Source: VGEM01 sp033764265 (GTDB lineage: Bacteria > Pseudomonadota > Alphaproteobacteria > Rhodospirillales > Rhodospirillaceae). Taken from it: a DNA stretch of 18,770 bases. The stretch covers positions 1 through 18,770 of the forward strand of contig JANRJB010000376.1 in the NCBI GenBank assembly GCA_033764265.1, in the 5' to 3' direction. This document shows, one piece after another, positions 7,132 to 15,234 of the stretch (position 1 is the stretch's first letter; each line of letters opens with the position of its first letter). The notes beneath the pieces are model-generated. The model saw only the letters and a program-made list of their open reading frames with translations, did not search any database and was not told where the DNA came from. Both the position numbers and the translations under genes were made by a program.

Positions 7132-7677
7132 TCAGCTTTTGCGCGGCGGCACGAAGCGCATCTGCTCCTGGATTTCGCCGACGTTGTCGGGCCGGGCGAA
7201 CGCCTCCGGCATCGGCTCGCCCGGCGTGCGGACGCGGCCGATGGCGCGGAACCAGTTTTCCAGACCGGGCGGCAGGAACACCCAGAACAGCTTCATGTCG
7301 GTGGTGCCGGTGTTGATGAAGGTGTGGCGCGCATAGCGGCCGAACAGCACCGTCGTGCCGGGCGTGATGTCGTAGGTGGCGTCCTCGATCTCGCAGCGCC
7401 CGGTGCCCTCGTAGAAGAACAGCAGCTCGTGATGCTGCCGGTGGCCGTGCTCGCGCACGGAACAGCCGGGCGGCAACACCTGGATGCCGCTGGAAAAGCC
7501 GTCATAGGGCATCGTCTCGGCGGTCAGCTTCATGGTGACGTAGCCGCGCGAGGGCAGCGGCTGCCAGATGTGCTCGCCGGCGTCGGGGCCGATCACCGCC
7601 CACCACGGGCGCTTGACGTCGTCGGCGAGGCCGTCGGGCGAGCGCGGCGGCGGCGAGGTGTAACCGGTGTCGGGCAT
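7132..7677 (-). CDS. single-domain cupin protein
   Basis: This 181-residue protein has one clear cupin barrel and no signal peptide. Cupin motif 1 runs from G71: VREHGHRQHHELLFFYEGTG gives the metal ligands H77, H79 and E84. Motif 2 is PGTTVLFGRYARHTFINTG, giving H118. All four usual metal ligands are present, so it probably binds Fe, Mn or Ni. Such proteins may be dioxygenases, isomerases, decarboxylases or simple ligand binders. Its ATG follows the upstream hydrolase stop by one base, and its GAGGAG ribosome site (7688-7693) lies inside the last codons of that hydrolase, which is strong evidence for translational coupling. The cyclodeaminase-family gene follows 17 bases later. The cupin may act on the hydrolase product or substrate, but no specific reaction can be assigned. 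Confidence 0.82.
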   Translation of the reverse strand: MPDTGYTSPPPRSPDGLADDVKRPWWAVIGPDAGEHIWQPLPSRGYVTMKLTAETMPYDGFSSGIQVLPPGCSVREHGHRQHHELLFFYEGTGRCEIEDATYDITPGTTVLFGRYARHTFINTGTTDMKLFWVFLPPGLENWFRAIGRVRTPGEPMPEAFARPDNVGEIQEQMRFVPPRKS

Positions 7678-7678
7678 G

Positions 7679-8476
7679 TCAGTCTGACTCCTCGGAGAGA
7701 AACGCGAGCACGATGCGATTGTAGCGCTCCGGGTCCACCTGCGGGGCGAAATGCCCGCCCATCGGCAGGGTGGCCAGCCGCGCGCCGGGGATCAGGCGGG
7801 CCAGTTCGCGCGAGTACGGCAGCGGCGTGATGGCGTCGTCCTCGGCGCAGATCACCAGGGTGCGCGCCGAAACGGCGGGCAGGCGCGCGCGCAGGTCGTG
7901 GCCCATCACCGCGCCGATGCGGCTGGTCTCGATCGCCACGCCGGGGAATGACGCCAGCCGCTCGCCGGCGGTGGCGGTCATCACCTCGGGGTGGGTCTGC
8001 AGCCAGGCCGGCGCGTAGCCGCGCAGGATGCCGTCGGCCAGATAGGCGGCCGGGCCCAGCGCGACCAGCACCTTCAGGCGCAGGTCGAACAGCTGGGTGA
8101 AGTAGGGGTCGGGCCCGGCCCAGCTGGCGCTCAGCACGATGCGCCCGACGCGGTCGGGGTGATGCAGCGCGAGGAACTGCGCGATCGCTCCGCCGGTGGA
8201 ATGCCCGACCAGATCGGCGCGCGCCACGTCAAGCGCATCCATCAGCTTGAGCACGTCGCCGGCCATCTGCGCCACGGAGTATGTGATCGCCGAGCGCGTG
8301 CTGGCCCCGGTGCCGCGGTGGTCGTGCAGCACGACGCGGAACTTTTCCGCGAATGGCGCCACCTGACGGTGCCAAAACGCGAGCCGGCCGCCCAGGCCCG
8401 CGATCAGCAGCACCGGCCGGCCGCGGCCGTGGTCTTCGACATTCAACTCAGCGTCGCCGATGGAAACGAGGGGCAT
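7679..8476 (-). CDS. alpha/beta hydrolase, RutD/PcaD-like
   Basis: This 265-residue alpha/beta hydrolase has a complete catalytic set: oxyanion region LLIAGLGGRLAFW (about 23-35), HDHRGTGAST, nucleophile GHSTGG with Ser93, acid in CAEDDAITP (D214), and His242 in PMGGHFAPQ. The GLGG...W, DHRGTG and YSVAQMA sequences recall RutD, the putative aminoacrylate hydrolase of pyrimidine breakdown, and 3-oxoadipate enol-lactonases. No other rut gene is present, so RutD function is not claimed. It is the first gene of the operon with the cupin and cyclodeaminase-family genes, and its last codons contain the cupin ribosome site. It faces away from the TonB-dependent receptor gene across a 360-base intergenic region. 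Likely work is hydrolysis of a lactone, ester or carbamate-like intermediate in a catabolic route (inference). Confidence 0.87.
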   Translation of the reverse strand: MPLVSIGDAELNVEDHGRGRPVLLIAGLGGRLAFWHRQVAPFAEKFRVVLHDHRGTGASTRSAITYSVAQMAGDVLKLMDALDVARADLVGHSTGGAIAQFLALHHPDRVGRIVLSASWAGPDPYFTQLFDLRLKVLVALGPAAYLADGILRGYAPAWLQTHPEVMTATAGERLASFPGVAIETSRIGAVMGHDLRARLPAVSARTLVICAEDDAITPLPYSRELARLIPGARLATLPMGGHFAPQVDPERYNRIVLAFLSEESD

Positions 8477-8836
8477 GGGTGCGCCGCGTGATGTGGCCGC
8501 CGCGCAGTCTAGCGGAGCGCCGGGGCCTTTGTCCTAGAGCCGCGCGCGCCGGCGGACCAATGCCTTGGGGCGTCGGAAACATGCACGCGGCGCATGGGGC
8601 GTGCGGACGGCACGGCGGATCGCGACCCTCACCGTGCGGGCCCGCCACGCGCACCCATGCGCGCGACACATACCATCAGATGAATTTTGCATTTTTGTTA
8701 AGTGTGAAACTCCGAGAGCATGGTGATCGGGATTCTGCCGCTCACGTGGGGCTGCCCGTTCGCGCGAATTCGGTACTGCGGCGTTTGGCCGCGTCGCTCG
8801 GACGTGCTTGGCAGAATACATTGGGGGAGAAGCTAC
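8477..8836. other. 360-base intergenic region with nested inverted repeats
   Basis: No gene is supported here. It separates the divergent hydrolase operon and the TonB-dependent receptor, so it should hold promoters for both. GCGCATGGG at 8590-8598 pairs perfectly with CCCATGCGC at 8654-8662. Inside, GCGTG at 8599-8603 can pair with CACGC at 8646-8650. GCACGG at 8610-8615 can pair with CCGTGC at 8632-8637. Together these could form one long bulged hairpin. A short AT-rich stretch (about 8680-8710, with TTTTGCATTTTTGTTAAG) follows and is the likeliest promoter area, though no clean -35/-10 pair is visible. High GC content raises the chance of accidental stems. Confidence 0.4.
8823..8830 (+). 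promoter_or_regulatory. ribosome binding site for the TonB-dependent receptor
   Basis: GGGGGAGA ends six bases before the ATG at 8837. This supports that start over an in-frame ATG at 8720, which would put 39 unrelated residues in front of the signal peptide. Confidence 0.7.
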
Positions 8837-11215
8837 ATGTTTAGAACGACACTGTTCGGCTCGACCGTTCTTGGCGGCATCGCAGCAGCGGCCTTTCTGA
8901 TGTCTTCAACCGAGCCCGCGCGTGCGCAGGCGTCCTCAGAGCAGACCAGTCAATCCCTCAGCATCGAGGAAATCATCGTCACGTCGCGCAAACGCGAAGA
9001 GTCGCTGTTTGACGTGCCGCTGTCGATTACCGCCCTCAGCGGAGAGCAGCTCGAACGCTTCAATCTGAAGGACATGGAAGAACTGTCCCGGATGACGCCG
9101 GGTCTGTTCTACACCGACTTCGGCGGCACCGGCCGCCAGGATCGCGCCACCAGCCAGTATGTCATTCGCGGATTGGCGGTCAACAATGCCGCCAATGCGT
9201 CCGACGGCGCCATCCTGTTCGTCGACGGCGTTCCGGTTTTGAACGGCAACCTGCCGGGCACGCTCGACATCGAGCGCATCGAAGTGCTGAAGGGCCCGCA
9301 GACGGCGACCTTTGGCCGGAACACCTTCTCGGGCGCGATCAGCGTCACTACTCGCGACCCCGGCCAGGAATGGGGCGGACGCGCCCTGGCGGAGTACGCG
9401 AACTACAATTCAAGCCAGGTCGCGCTGTCGGTCGAAGGCCCACTGATCGAGGACAAGTTGTTTTTCCGCGTCACCGGCGAACACCGGAATCAGGGCGCGC
9501 AATACCGCAACTCGATCGACCGCACGCCGCTCGGCGGCCAGAAATCGACGAGCCTCTGGGGCGTCATGAAATTCGTTCCGACCGATTCACTCGAGATCAG
9601 GATCGCGGGGAGCCGCTTCGAGTTCAACGATGACCACGGCGCGCAAGTGCGCCTGGTCGCGGCCGATCACAATTGCGATCCCGCCGGCACCGGCAGGAAT
9701 ACCTGGTTCTGCGGCACGGTGCCCAAGGTCAGCGAGGCCGACACGCACTTCCTGCTGGTCGATCAGCGCTGGCTGAACCTGACCCTGCCGGCGACGCGCT
9801 TCCAGCCGCCCATCAACGATGCGCCGGGCTACGTGGCCTTCAACTACCAAGCCAGCGGTTCGATCGCTTACACCTTCCAGAACGAGTGGGTGCTCGAGAC
9901 CAACACCGGGTTCCACCATGAGAAGGAAAGCAACGTTGCCCAGGAGTGGTACAATCCCAACACCAGGGTAAACCCACTGGCGACGGCCGCGAACAACGCG
10001 CGTCGGGACACCTTTAGCTGGCTCTATATGCTGAATGGCCTGAACGAGGACTTCTCGCAGGAAGTCCGGCTGTCGTCGGCCGGTGATGACCGGCTGCGGT
10101 GGAGCTTTGGCGGCAACTACGTTTACTACTCCACTGTTGGAGAAGTCGTCGGCGACGTCGCGTTGGGCGGGCCGTTGTCGGTGCCTGGTTCCCGCCGCCA
10201 GACGCGGACATGGTCGGGCTTCGGCAGCGCCTATTACGACGTGCTGGAGAACCTCGAAGTCGGCCTTGAAGGCCGGTATCAGTCGGATCGGATCACCGAC
10301 ACTCCGGTGTTCTGGCGCCGCACCGGACCCGGCACGCCGCTGAAGGGCAAGTGGACGGTGTTTACCCCGCGTGTCTCGGTCAAGTACCAGCCGAACGAAG
10401 ACACGACGATCTTCGCACTCTGGGCGCGCGGCTCCCGTCCCGGCGCGTTCAACTCGATCCTGTCGCCAGGAGGAGCCCTGCCGCCCGCCACAATTGCGGC
10501 AGTCGCTGCGATCACCGGCGCTCAGCTGGAAGTGAATCAGGAGAGAATCGACTCGTACGATCTCGGCATCAAAGCCAAGTTCCTGGACGGCCGCGGTCAA
10601 GCGACCCTGACTGGTTACACCGGTGCGATCACCGATCAGCAGATTGCGCAAGGTTTCGCCATTGCAGTGCCTTCGGTGGCCATCGGCACCGTGCTGGTCA
10701 ACCAGGGACGGACGAAGCTCCAGGGCATCGAGTTCGACGTCTCGTTCCAGGTCACCGAGGAGTTGCTGGTTTCGGGCGCGTATTCGCTTAACGACACCAA
10801 GATCACGCGCGGCGCCGATACCTCGGTTGGTCCGTTGCGCGGCGGCAATACCAACGTGATCGGTAACCGGTTGTCGAAAACCCCCAAGGACCAAGGCAAC
10901 GTGGCCTTCACATACGCCGGTCAACTCAACAGTTCGCTGGATTGGTATCTCGGCGGCGACTTCATCTACGTCGGCGGCAAATTTGTGGAGAATGCGAACC
11001 TGGTCTCGACCGGTGCGCAGAAACTGGTTAACGCCCGGGTCGGTGTCGAAATGGACACCCTGCGGCTCGAACTGTGGGGCAAGAACATTTTCGACAGTAG
11101 AACCCCGGATCTGGCGTTCAACGCCTTCGATTACGACACCTTCAGGCCGGTCGCGCTCTCGATCGGTTTGCCGAAAAAGGCGACGTGGGGTGTGCGCGCG
11201 AACTACCAGTTCTGA
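8837..11215 (+). CDS. TonB-dependent outer-membrane receptor
   Basis: This 792-residue outer-membrane transporter is powered by TonB-ExbB-ExbD. The ATG at 8837 is preceded by a good ribosome site and gives a clean signal peptide (hydrophobic core about 7-22, cleavage near ARA/QA at 30/31). The TonB box IEEIIVTSRK is at about 43-52. The plug domain follows, with DVPLSITALSGEQL, YVIRGLAVNN, LFVDGVP and IERIEVLKGPQTATFGRNTFSGAISVTT. The rest is a 22-strand-type barrel ending in YQF, the usual terminal aromatic for outer-membrane assembly. This style of receptor often serves organic compounds as well as metal chelates. An intrinsic terminator follows the gene, so the dehydrogenase downstream is not simply an extension of its transcript, although readthrough is possible. 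Proximity suggests, without proving, that the receptor imports the substrate of that dehydrogenase. Confidence 0.93.
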   Translation: MFRTTLFGSTVLGGIAAAAFLMSSTEPARAQASSEQTSQSLSIEEIIVTSRKREESLFDVPLSITALSGEQLERFNLKDMEELSRMTPGLFYTDFGGTGRQDRATSQYVIRGLAVNNAANASDGAILFVDGVPVLNGNLPGTLDIERIEVLKGPQTATFGRNTFSGAISVTTRDPGQEWGGRALAEYANYNSSQVALSVEGPLIEDKLFFRVTGEHRNQGAQYRNSIDRTPLGGQKSTSLWGVMKFVPTDSLEIRIAGSRFEFNDDHGAQVRLVAADHNCDPAGTGRNTWFCGTVPKVSEADTHFLLVDQRWLNLTLPATRFQPPINDAPGYVAFNYQASGSIAYTFQNEWVLETNTGFHHEKESNVAQEWYNPNTRVNPLATAANNARRDTFSWLYMLNGLNEDFSQEVRLSSAGDDRLRWSFGGNYVYYSTVGEVVGDVALGGPLSVPGSRRQTRTWSGFGSAYYDVLENLEVGLEGRYQSDRITDTPVFWRRTGPGTPLKGKWTVFTPRVSVKYQPNEDTTIFALWARGSRPGAFNSILSPGGALPPATIAAVAAITGAQLEVNQERIDSYDLGIKAKFLDGRGQATLTGYTGAITDQQIAQGFAIAVPSVAIGTVLVNQGRTKLQGIEFDVSFQVTEELLVSGAYSLNDTKITRGADTSVGPLRGGNTNVIGNRLSKTPKDQGNVAFTYAGQLNSSLDWYLGGDFIYVGGKFVENANLVSTGAQKLVNARVGVEMDTLRLELWGKNIFDSRTPDLAFNAFDYDTFRPVALSIGLPKKATWGVRANYQF

Positions 11216-11243
11216 TTCCTGAGTTCGCGGCCGATTGCTTCTT

Positions 11244-11294
11244 GAACCACCCGCCAACGCTTAGTTGAAGCACCTGGCGGGTGGTTCTGTTTTT
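11244..11294 (+). terminator. intrinsic terminator after the TonB-dependent receptor
   Basis: A perfect 13-base stem is formed by GAACCACCCGCCA at 11244-11256 and TGGCGGGTGGTTC at 11275-11287, with an 18-base loop. It is followed by TGTTTTT at 11288-11294. It begins 28 bases after the receptor stop codon. It also shows that the dehydrogenase coding region should not start as far upstream as 11281. Confidence 0.85.
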
Positions 11295-11358
11295 GATCGG
11301 CCTCGGTTTGCCGCAGCGGACGATTGCGCCGGCTCACCAAATCGTCACAGGACTGGGA

Positions 11359-13455
11359 ATGAGAATTCTCTCTTCGCAGCGCAGAATTTGGGCAACTGTT
11401 GTGCTTGCGATTCTGTGCGGCGCCACCGTCGTCGGGACGGCCCTGGCGGCGGACCAGCACGGGCTGACCGCCGACTCGTCAAGCGAACGACGTGGATGGG
11501 AATGGCGGGCGCACGGCCGGGACGATTTGGAGCAGCGCTACAGCACGCTCGACCTGATCAATGTCGCGAACGTCGCGACCCTGGGCTTGGCGTGGTTTTT
11601 CGACCTGGACGAACACGACGTGGTTGAGGCGACCCCGCTGGTTGTCGACGGCGTCATGTACGTTGTCGGCCCTTGGGGTGAGACGTTGTACGCCCTCGAC
11701 GCCGAGACAGGCCGCAAACTGTGGACCTACGACGCCGCCGTGCCGCGCGAGACGCTGGTGCGCGCGTGCTGTCAGCCGGTCAATCGCGGCGCTGCATGGG
11801 ATGATGGCAAGGTCTATTTCGGAACACTCGACGGACGCCTGATCGCGGTCGAGGCGAAATCGGGGCGGGAACTGTGGCAGACGCTGACCGTCGACCCGTC
11901 GAAGGCCTACACGATCACCGGCGCGCCGCGAGTCATCAAGGGCAAGGTCATCATCGGCAATGCCGGGGCCGAGTACGATGTCCGCGGATATGTCAGCGCC
12001 TACGACGCGAAGACCGGCAAGTTGCTCTGGCGGTTTTTCACGGTTCCGGGAAATCCGGCGGACGGCTTCGAGAATGCTGCCATGGAAATGGCGGCGGCCA
12101 CGTGGACCGGCGAATGGTGGCGGTTCGGCGGCGGCGGCACCGTCTGGGATGGCATGGCGTACGATCCCGACCTGAACCTCTTGTACATCGGGGTGGGAAA
12201 CGGAACGCCGTGGGATCAGAAAATTCGCTCACCGGGCGGCGGCGATAACTTGTTCCTTGCGTCGATCGTCGCCCTGAATCCCGACACGGGTGAATACGTC
12301 TGGCATTATCAGACGACCCCGGGCGAGAACTGGGACTTCACGGCGACGCAGCCCATCATCCTGGCGGACATCGCCATCGACGGCGCGGTCCGCAAGGTGC
12401 TGATGCAGGCGCCGAAAAACGGGTTTTTCTATGTCGTCGACCGGGCGACCGGCGAACTGATTTCCGCGGAGCCGATCGTTTCGGTCAGTTGGGCGACTCA
12501 TGTCGACCGCACGACCGGGCGGCCGGTTGAAACGCCGGGAATTCGCGACACCGGCGACGAGCCAAAGGTCGTGAGCCCGGGGCCGTCCGGTGCCCATAAC
12601 TGGAATCCCATGGCGTTCAGCCCCTCCACCGGCCTCGTGTATATCCCAACGCTGCAAAGCAGATACTTCTTCAAGTCGAGCGATGCGTATGCGTACGTGC
12701 CCGGATTCTGGAACTTGGGTTTCGACATCAGTATTCCGATGTCATTGCGGGCGCAGGGCCAGGAACAACGGTCGACAAGTTTTCTGCTGGCCTGGGATCC
12801 GGTGTCGCAGACCGAGAAATGGCGGGCCGACGGTTCGGGCGGCGGGGCGTTGGCAACGGCCGGAGGCCTTGTGTTCCGCGGGCTTTCCGATGGCCGCTTT
12901 GCCGCCTACGACGCCGCGACCGGACGCGCGCTGTGGACCTACCAAATCCAAAACTCCGCGGTCGCCGGGCCGATTTCGTTTCGAATCGGCGACGATCAAT
13001 ACATCGCGGTCGCGGTGGGCCGCGGTGCCGCAACCTTGATGAAAGGTCCGGTTCCCCAGCCACAACTGCTGCCCCATGCGAACCGGGTCCTGGCCTTCAA
13101 GCTTGGCGGGTCGGCCACGCTTCCGGCCTACGAATTCGAGCCTCAATCGCTGAGGACTCCGCCGAACGTCGAGTTGCCGCCGGCGCAGGTTGCCAGGGGC
13201 CGGTTCGAGTTCCACCGTTTCTGCTTCGCTTGTCATGGCCGCGAGGCGACCGGCAACAAGATCCAGCCCGACCTTCGCTACTCCGAATACCTGGATAACG
13301 GCCTTTGGCACGAGGTGGTCCTTGAAGGCGCATTGAGCGGCAAGGGCATGGTTTCGTTCTCGTCCGCGATCGACGAATCTGCTTCCGAAGCCATTCGACT
13401 TTACGTGATTTCGGAAGCCCAGAAGGGCGGCAACGCCGGCGTGCAGCTCAAGTAG
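11359..13455 (+). CDS. PQQ-dependent quinohaemoprotein alcohol dehydrogenase
   Basis: This 698-residue periplasmic enzyme oxidises alcohols (sometimes aldehydes) to PQQ and passes electrons to its own haem c. The ATG at 11359 gives a signal peptide MRILSSQRRIWATVVL... with cleavage near ALA/AD at about 30. A frame extending to 11281 would begin inside the terminator stem and is rejected. The N-terminal part is an eight-bladed propeller: the vicinal disulfide C137-C138 (RACCQPVNRG), the calcium-ligand region GNAGAEYDVRG (E205), GVGNGTPWDQK (N281), and the catalytic region PGENWDFTATQP (D326). The C-terminal domain carries one haem motif, C622-FA-C625-H626, with M664 a likely axial ligand. Single-haem type II quinohaemoprotein alcohol dehydrogenases have this layout and length. 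Thr rather than Asp two residues after the catalytic Asp points to calcium rather than a lanthanide. PQQ biosynthesis genes are not in the window. Confidence 0.93.
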   Translation: MRILSSQRRIWATVVLAILCGATVVGTALAADQHGLTADSSSERRGWEWRAHGRDDLEQRYSTLDLINVANVATLGLAWFFDLDEHDVVEATPLVVDGVMYVVGPWGETLYALDAETGRKLWTYDAAVPRETLVRACCQPVNRGAAWDDGKVYFGTLDGRLIAVEAKSGRELWQTLTVDPSKAYTITGAPRVIKGKVIIGNAGAEYDVRGYVSAYDAKTGKLLWRFFTVPGNPADGFENAAMEMAAATWTGEWWRFGGGGTVWDGMAYDPDLNLLYIGVGNGTPWDQKIRSPGGGDNLFLASIVALNPDTGEYVWHYQTTPGENWDFTATQPIILADIAIDGAVRKVLMQAPKNGFFYVVDRATGELISAEPIVSVSWATHVDRTTGRPVETPGIRDTGDEPKVVSPGPSGAHNWNPMAFSPSTGLVYIPTLQSRYFFKSSDAYAYVPGFWNLGFDISIPMSLRAQGQEQRSTSFLLAWDPVSQTEKWRADGSGGGALATAGGLVFRGLSDGRFAAYDAATGRALWTYQIQNSAVAGPISFRIGDDQYIAVAVGRGAATLMKGPVPQPQLLPHANRVLAFKLGGSATLPAYEFEPQSLRTPPNVELPPAQVARGRFEFHRFCFACHGREATGNKIQPDLRYSEYLDNGLWHEVVLEGALSGKGMVSFSSAIDESASEAIRLYVISEAQKGGNAGVQLK

Positions 13456-13682
13456 GGTTGCGGGCACCCACGCGCCGCGCGGCGAAGCCGGCCCGTCCTC
13501 GCACGACGCCCCGCGCCGCTGCGCAAAATCCGCCAAACAATCGCTCGGCATCATGTATCATCGCGGCGGCTGTTCCAAAACCGAGAGGAACCGCGGACGT
13601 GGACGCGTTAACGGCGAACGGGCTGCCGCATCGAACATATGTGCGCGGCGCCGACCTCGGGTTGAGGCGGAACCGATTCCGT

Positions 13683-15209
13683 ATGGCGACCGCGCGGCTG
13701 GTGCGCCTTTGCGTTGCGGCGTTGCTGGGCACGCACCTTGCGGGGTCGGGCGCGGTCGGGGCCGAAACTTTCGGCTTGGCGGTGTCCACGCCGGCGACGA
13801 CCAAGGGCGACCCGTTCGAGATCTACACCGGCGGCAGCCTGAAGTCGGCCGTGTTCGACGGCCTGACCCAGGTCGCGCTAACCGGCGAAGTCACCCCGGC
13901 CCTGGCGCTGTCGTGGCGGGCCGTCAACGACACCACCTGGGTGTTCAACCTGCGCCCGGGGGTCACGTTTTCCGACGGCACGCCGGTGACGGCCGCGGGC
14001 GTGGCCGAGTTGCTCGCGTTCCTGCGCAGCGCCGAGGCCCGGCGCTACTGGATGGCCCAGCAGTGGGACGGGCTGGCCGGCGCGCGCGCCCTCGATGAGC
14101 TCACGCTCAAGATCACCACCGTCAAGCCCGACCCCCTGATCCCGCGCCGCGCCAGCCTGCTCCGGGTGATCGACCTGGGCACCTGGCGCAAGAAGGGCGA
14201 GACGGGTTTCGCCGACGCGCCGGTCGCCACCGGGCCCTATCGTGTCGTGTCGTGGGGGCCCAACGCCAGCGCCATCAAGTTGGCCGCCGTGCCCGGCGCC
14301 TGGCGCGCGCCCAAGGCGGTCAGCGCCGTGGAGATGAAGGTCATCACCGACGGCACGCGGCGCATCCAGGCGCTGCTGTCCAACGAAGTGCAGCTGGCGG
14401 TGAACCTCGACCCCGACGGGCTGGGTCCGCTCGAGGCCGCCGGGCTGAAGACGGTCGTGGTGCCCAATCCGATCGTGGTCGGCATCGCGCTGCGCACCGT
14501 GAACGCGGCCGGCTCGCCGCTGCTCGACGTGCGCGTGCGCCGCGCGCTCAACTACGCCGTCAACAAGTCGGTGATCAGCGAGCAGATCATGCAAGGCCTG
14601 ATGCCGATCGCCAGCCAGGGCGTGACGGCCGGCACGGTCGGCCACAACCCGAACATCGCCCCCTATCCCTACGACCCCGACAAGGCCCGCGCGCTGCTGG
14701 CCGAGGCCGGCTATCCCAACGGGTTCTCCCTGGTCGTCGGCGTGTGGACCGGCCAGGTGCCGGGCGACGCCCTGATGTTCCAGCAAGTGGCGCAGGACCT
14801 GGGCCGCGTGGGCGTGCGCGCCGAGCTGCGCGCCATTCCGTTCACCGACTTCAGCCGGCGCCTGCTGACCGGCGACTGGGAAGGAATCGCGGCCGTCTCC
14901 CTGAACTGGACCGCCCGCAACATGCTGGACGGCTGGGCGGCGATGGAGGCGTTTTCCTGCCAGCGCATTCCGTTGGCTGTGTTCTGCGACGCCGAAGTCG
15001 ACGCGGCGCTGAACCTGGCCCGCCACGAGATGGACCCGGCCGTGCGCGACGCCAAGCTGCAACAGGCGATGGCGGCGGCGGTCGCCGCCGCGCCCTCGAT
15101 CTTTCTGGTCAACTACGCCGACATCGTGGCCATGCGCCCCGACGTGCAGGGCTACGTGGTGCGCAGCGACGGCATCCTGTTCGAGAACATCACCTTCGCC
15201 GGCGAATGA
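13683..15209 (+). CDS. family-5 extracellular solute-binding protein of an ABC transporter
   Basis: This 508-residue periplasmic binding protein is of the dipeptide/nickel/opine type (SBP_bac_5). The ATG at 13683 gives a typical signal peptide with cleavage near VGA/ET (27/28). Family marks include LAVSTPATTKGDPF, LALSWRAVNDTTWVFNLRPGVTFSDG, then VRVRRALNYAVNKSVISEQI and the sequence YPYDPDKARALLAEAGYPNG. An upstream in-frame GTG at 13599 has a better ribosome site (GAGAGGA, nine bases before it), but would place about 28 charged residues before the signal peptide, so the start is uncertain. No permease or ATPase gene is adjacent. The protein either serves a transporter encoded elsewhere or acts with the nearby receptor and dehydrogenase. 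The cupin-like gene follows after 25 bases, so these two probably share a transcript. The ligand is unknown, but peptides are not the only option for this family. Confidence 0.9.
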   Translation: MATARLVRLCVAALLGTHLAGSGAVGAETFGLAVSTPATTKGDPFEIYTGGSLKSAVFDGLTQVALTGEVTPALALSWRAVNDTTWVFNLRPGVTFSDGTPVTAAGVAELLAFLRSAEARRYWMAQQWDGLAGARALDELTLKITTVKPDPLIPRRASLLRVIDLGTWRKKGETGFADAPVATGPYRVVSWGPNASAIKLAAVPGAWRAPKAVSAVEMKVITDGTRRIQALLSNEVQLAVNLDPDGLGPLEAAGLKTVVVPNPIVVGIALRTVNAAGSPLLDVRVRRALNYAVNKSVISEQIMQGLMPIASQGVTAGTVGHNPNIAPYPYDPDKARALLAEAGYPNGFSLVVGVWTGQVPGDALMFQQVAQDLGRVGVRAELRAIPFTDFSRRLLTGDWEGIAAVSLNWTARNMLDGWAAMEAFSCQRIPLAVFCDAEVDAALNLARHEMDPAVRDAKLQQAMAAAVAAAPSIFLVNYADIVAMRPDVQGYVVRSDGILFENITFAGE

Positions 15210-15234
15210 CGCAGACAGTCCGCCGCGCGCCGCC

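Noticed and set aside
7679..8476. A pyrimidine-degradation (rut) operon
   Set aside because: Only the hydrolase resembles RutD. No rutA, B, C, F or G-like gene is nearby.
8720..8836. Upstream in-frame extension of the TonB-dependent receptor
   Set aside because: It would put 39 unrelated residues before a good signal peptide, and the ribosome site fits the ATG at 8837.
11281..11358. Upstream in-frame start for the PQQ dehydrogenase
   Set aside because: It begins inside the stem of the intrinsic terminator, and a normal signal peptide starts at 11359.
11359..13455. Polyvinyl-alcohol dehydrogenase or XoxF methanol dehydrogenase
   Set aside because: The C-terminal single haem domain, CC disulfide and NWDFT motif fit type II quinohaemoprotein alcohol dehydrogenase better. 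XoxF lacks a fused haem domain and has Asp where Thr is here.
13458..13682. Upstream extension of the solute-binding protein
   Set aside because: It is Arg/Ala-rich and precedes the signal peptide. A GTG at 13599 stays possible because of a good ribosome site, so the start is flagged uncertain rather than extended.
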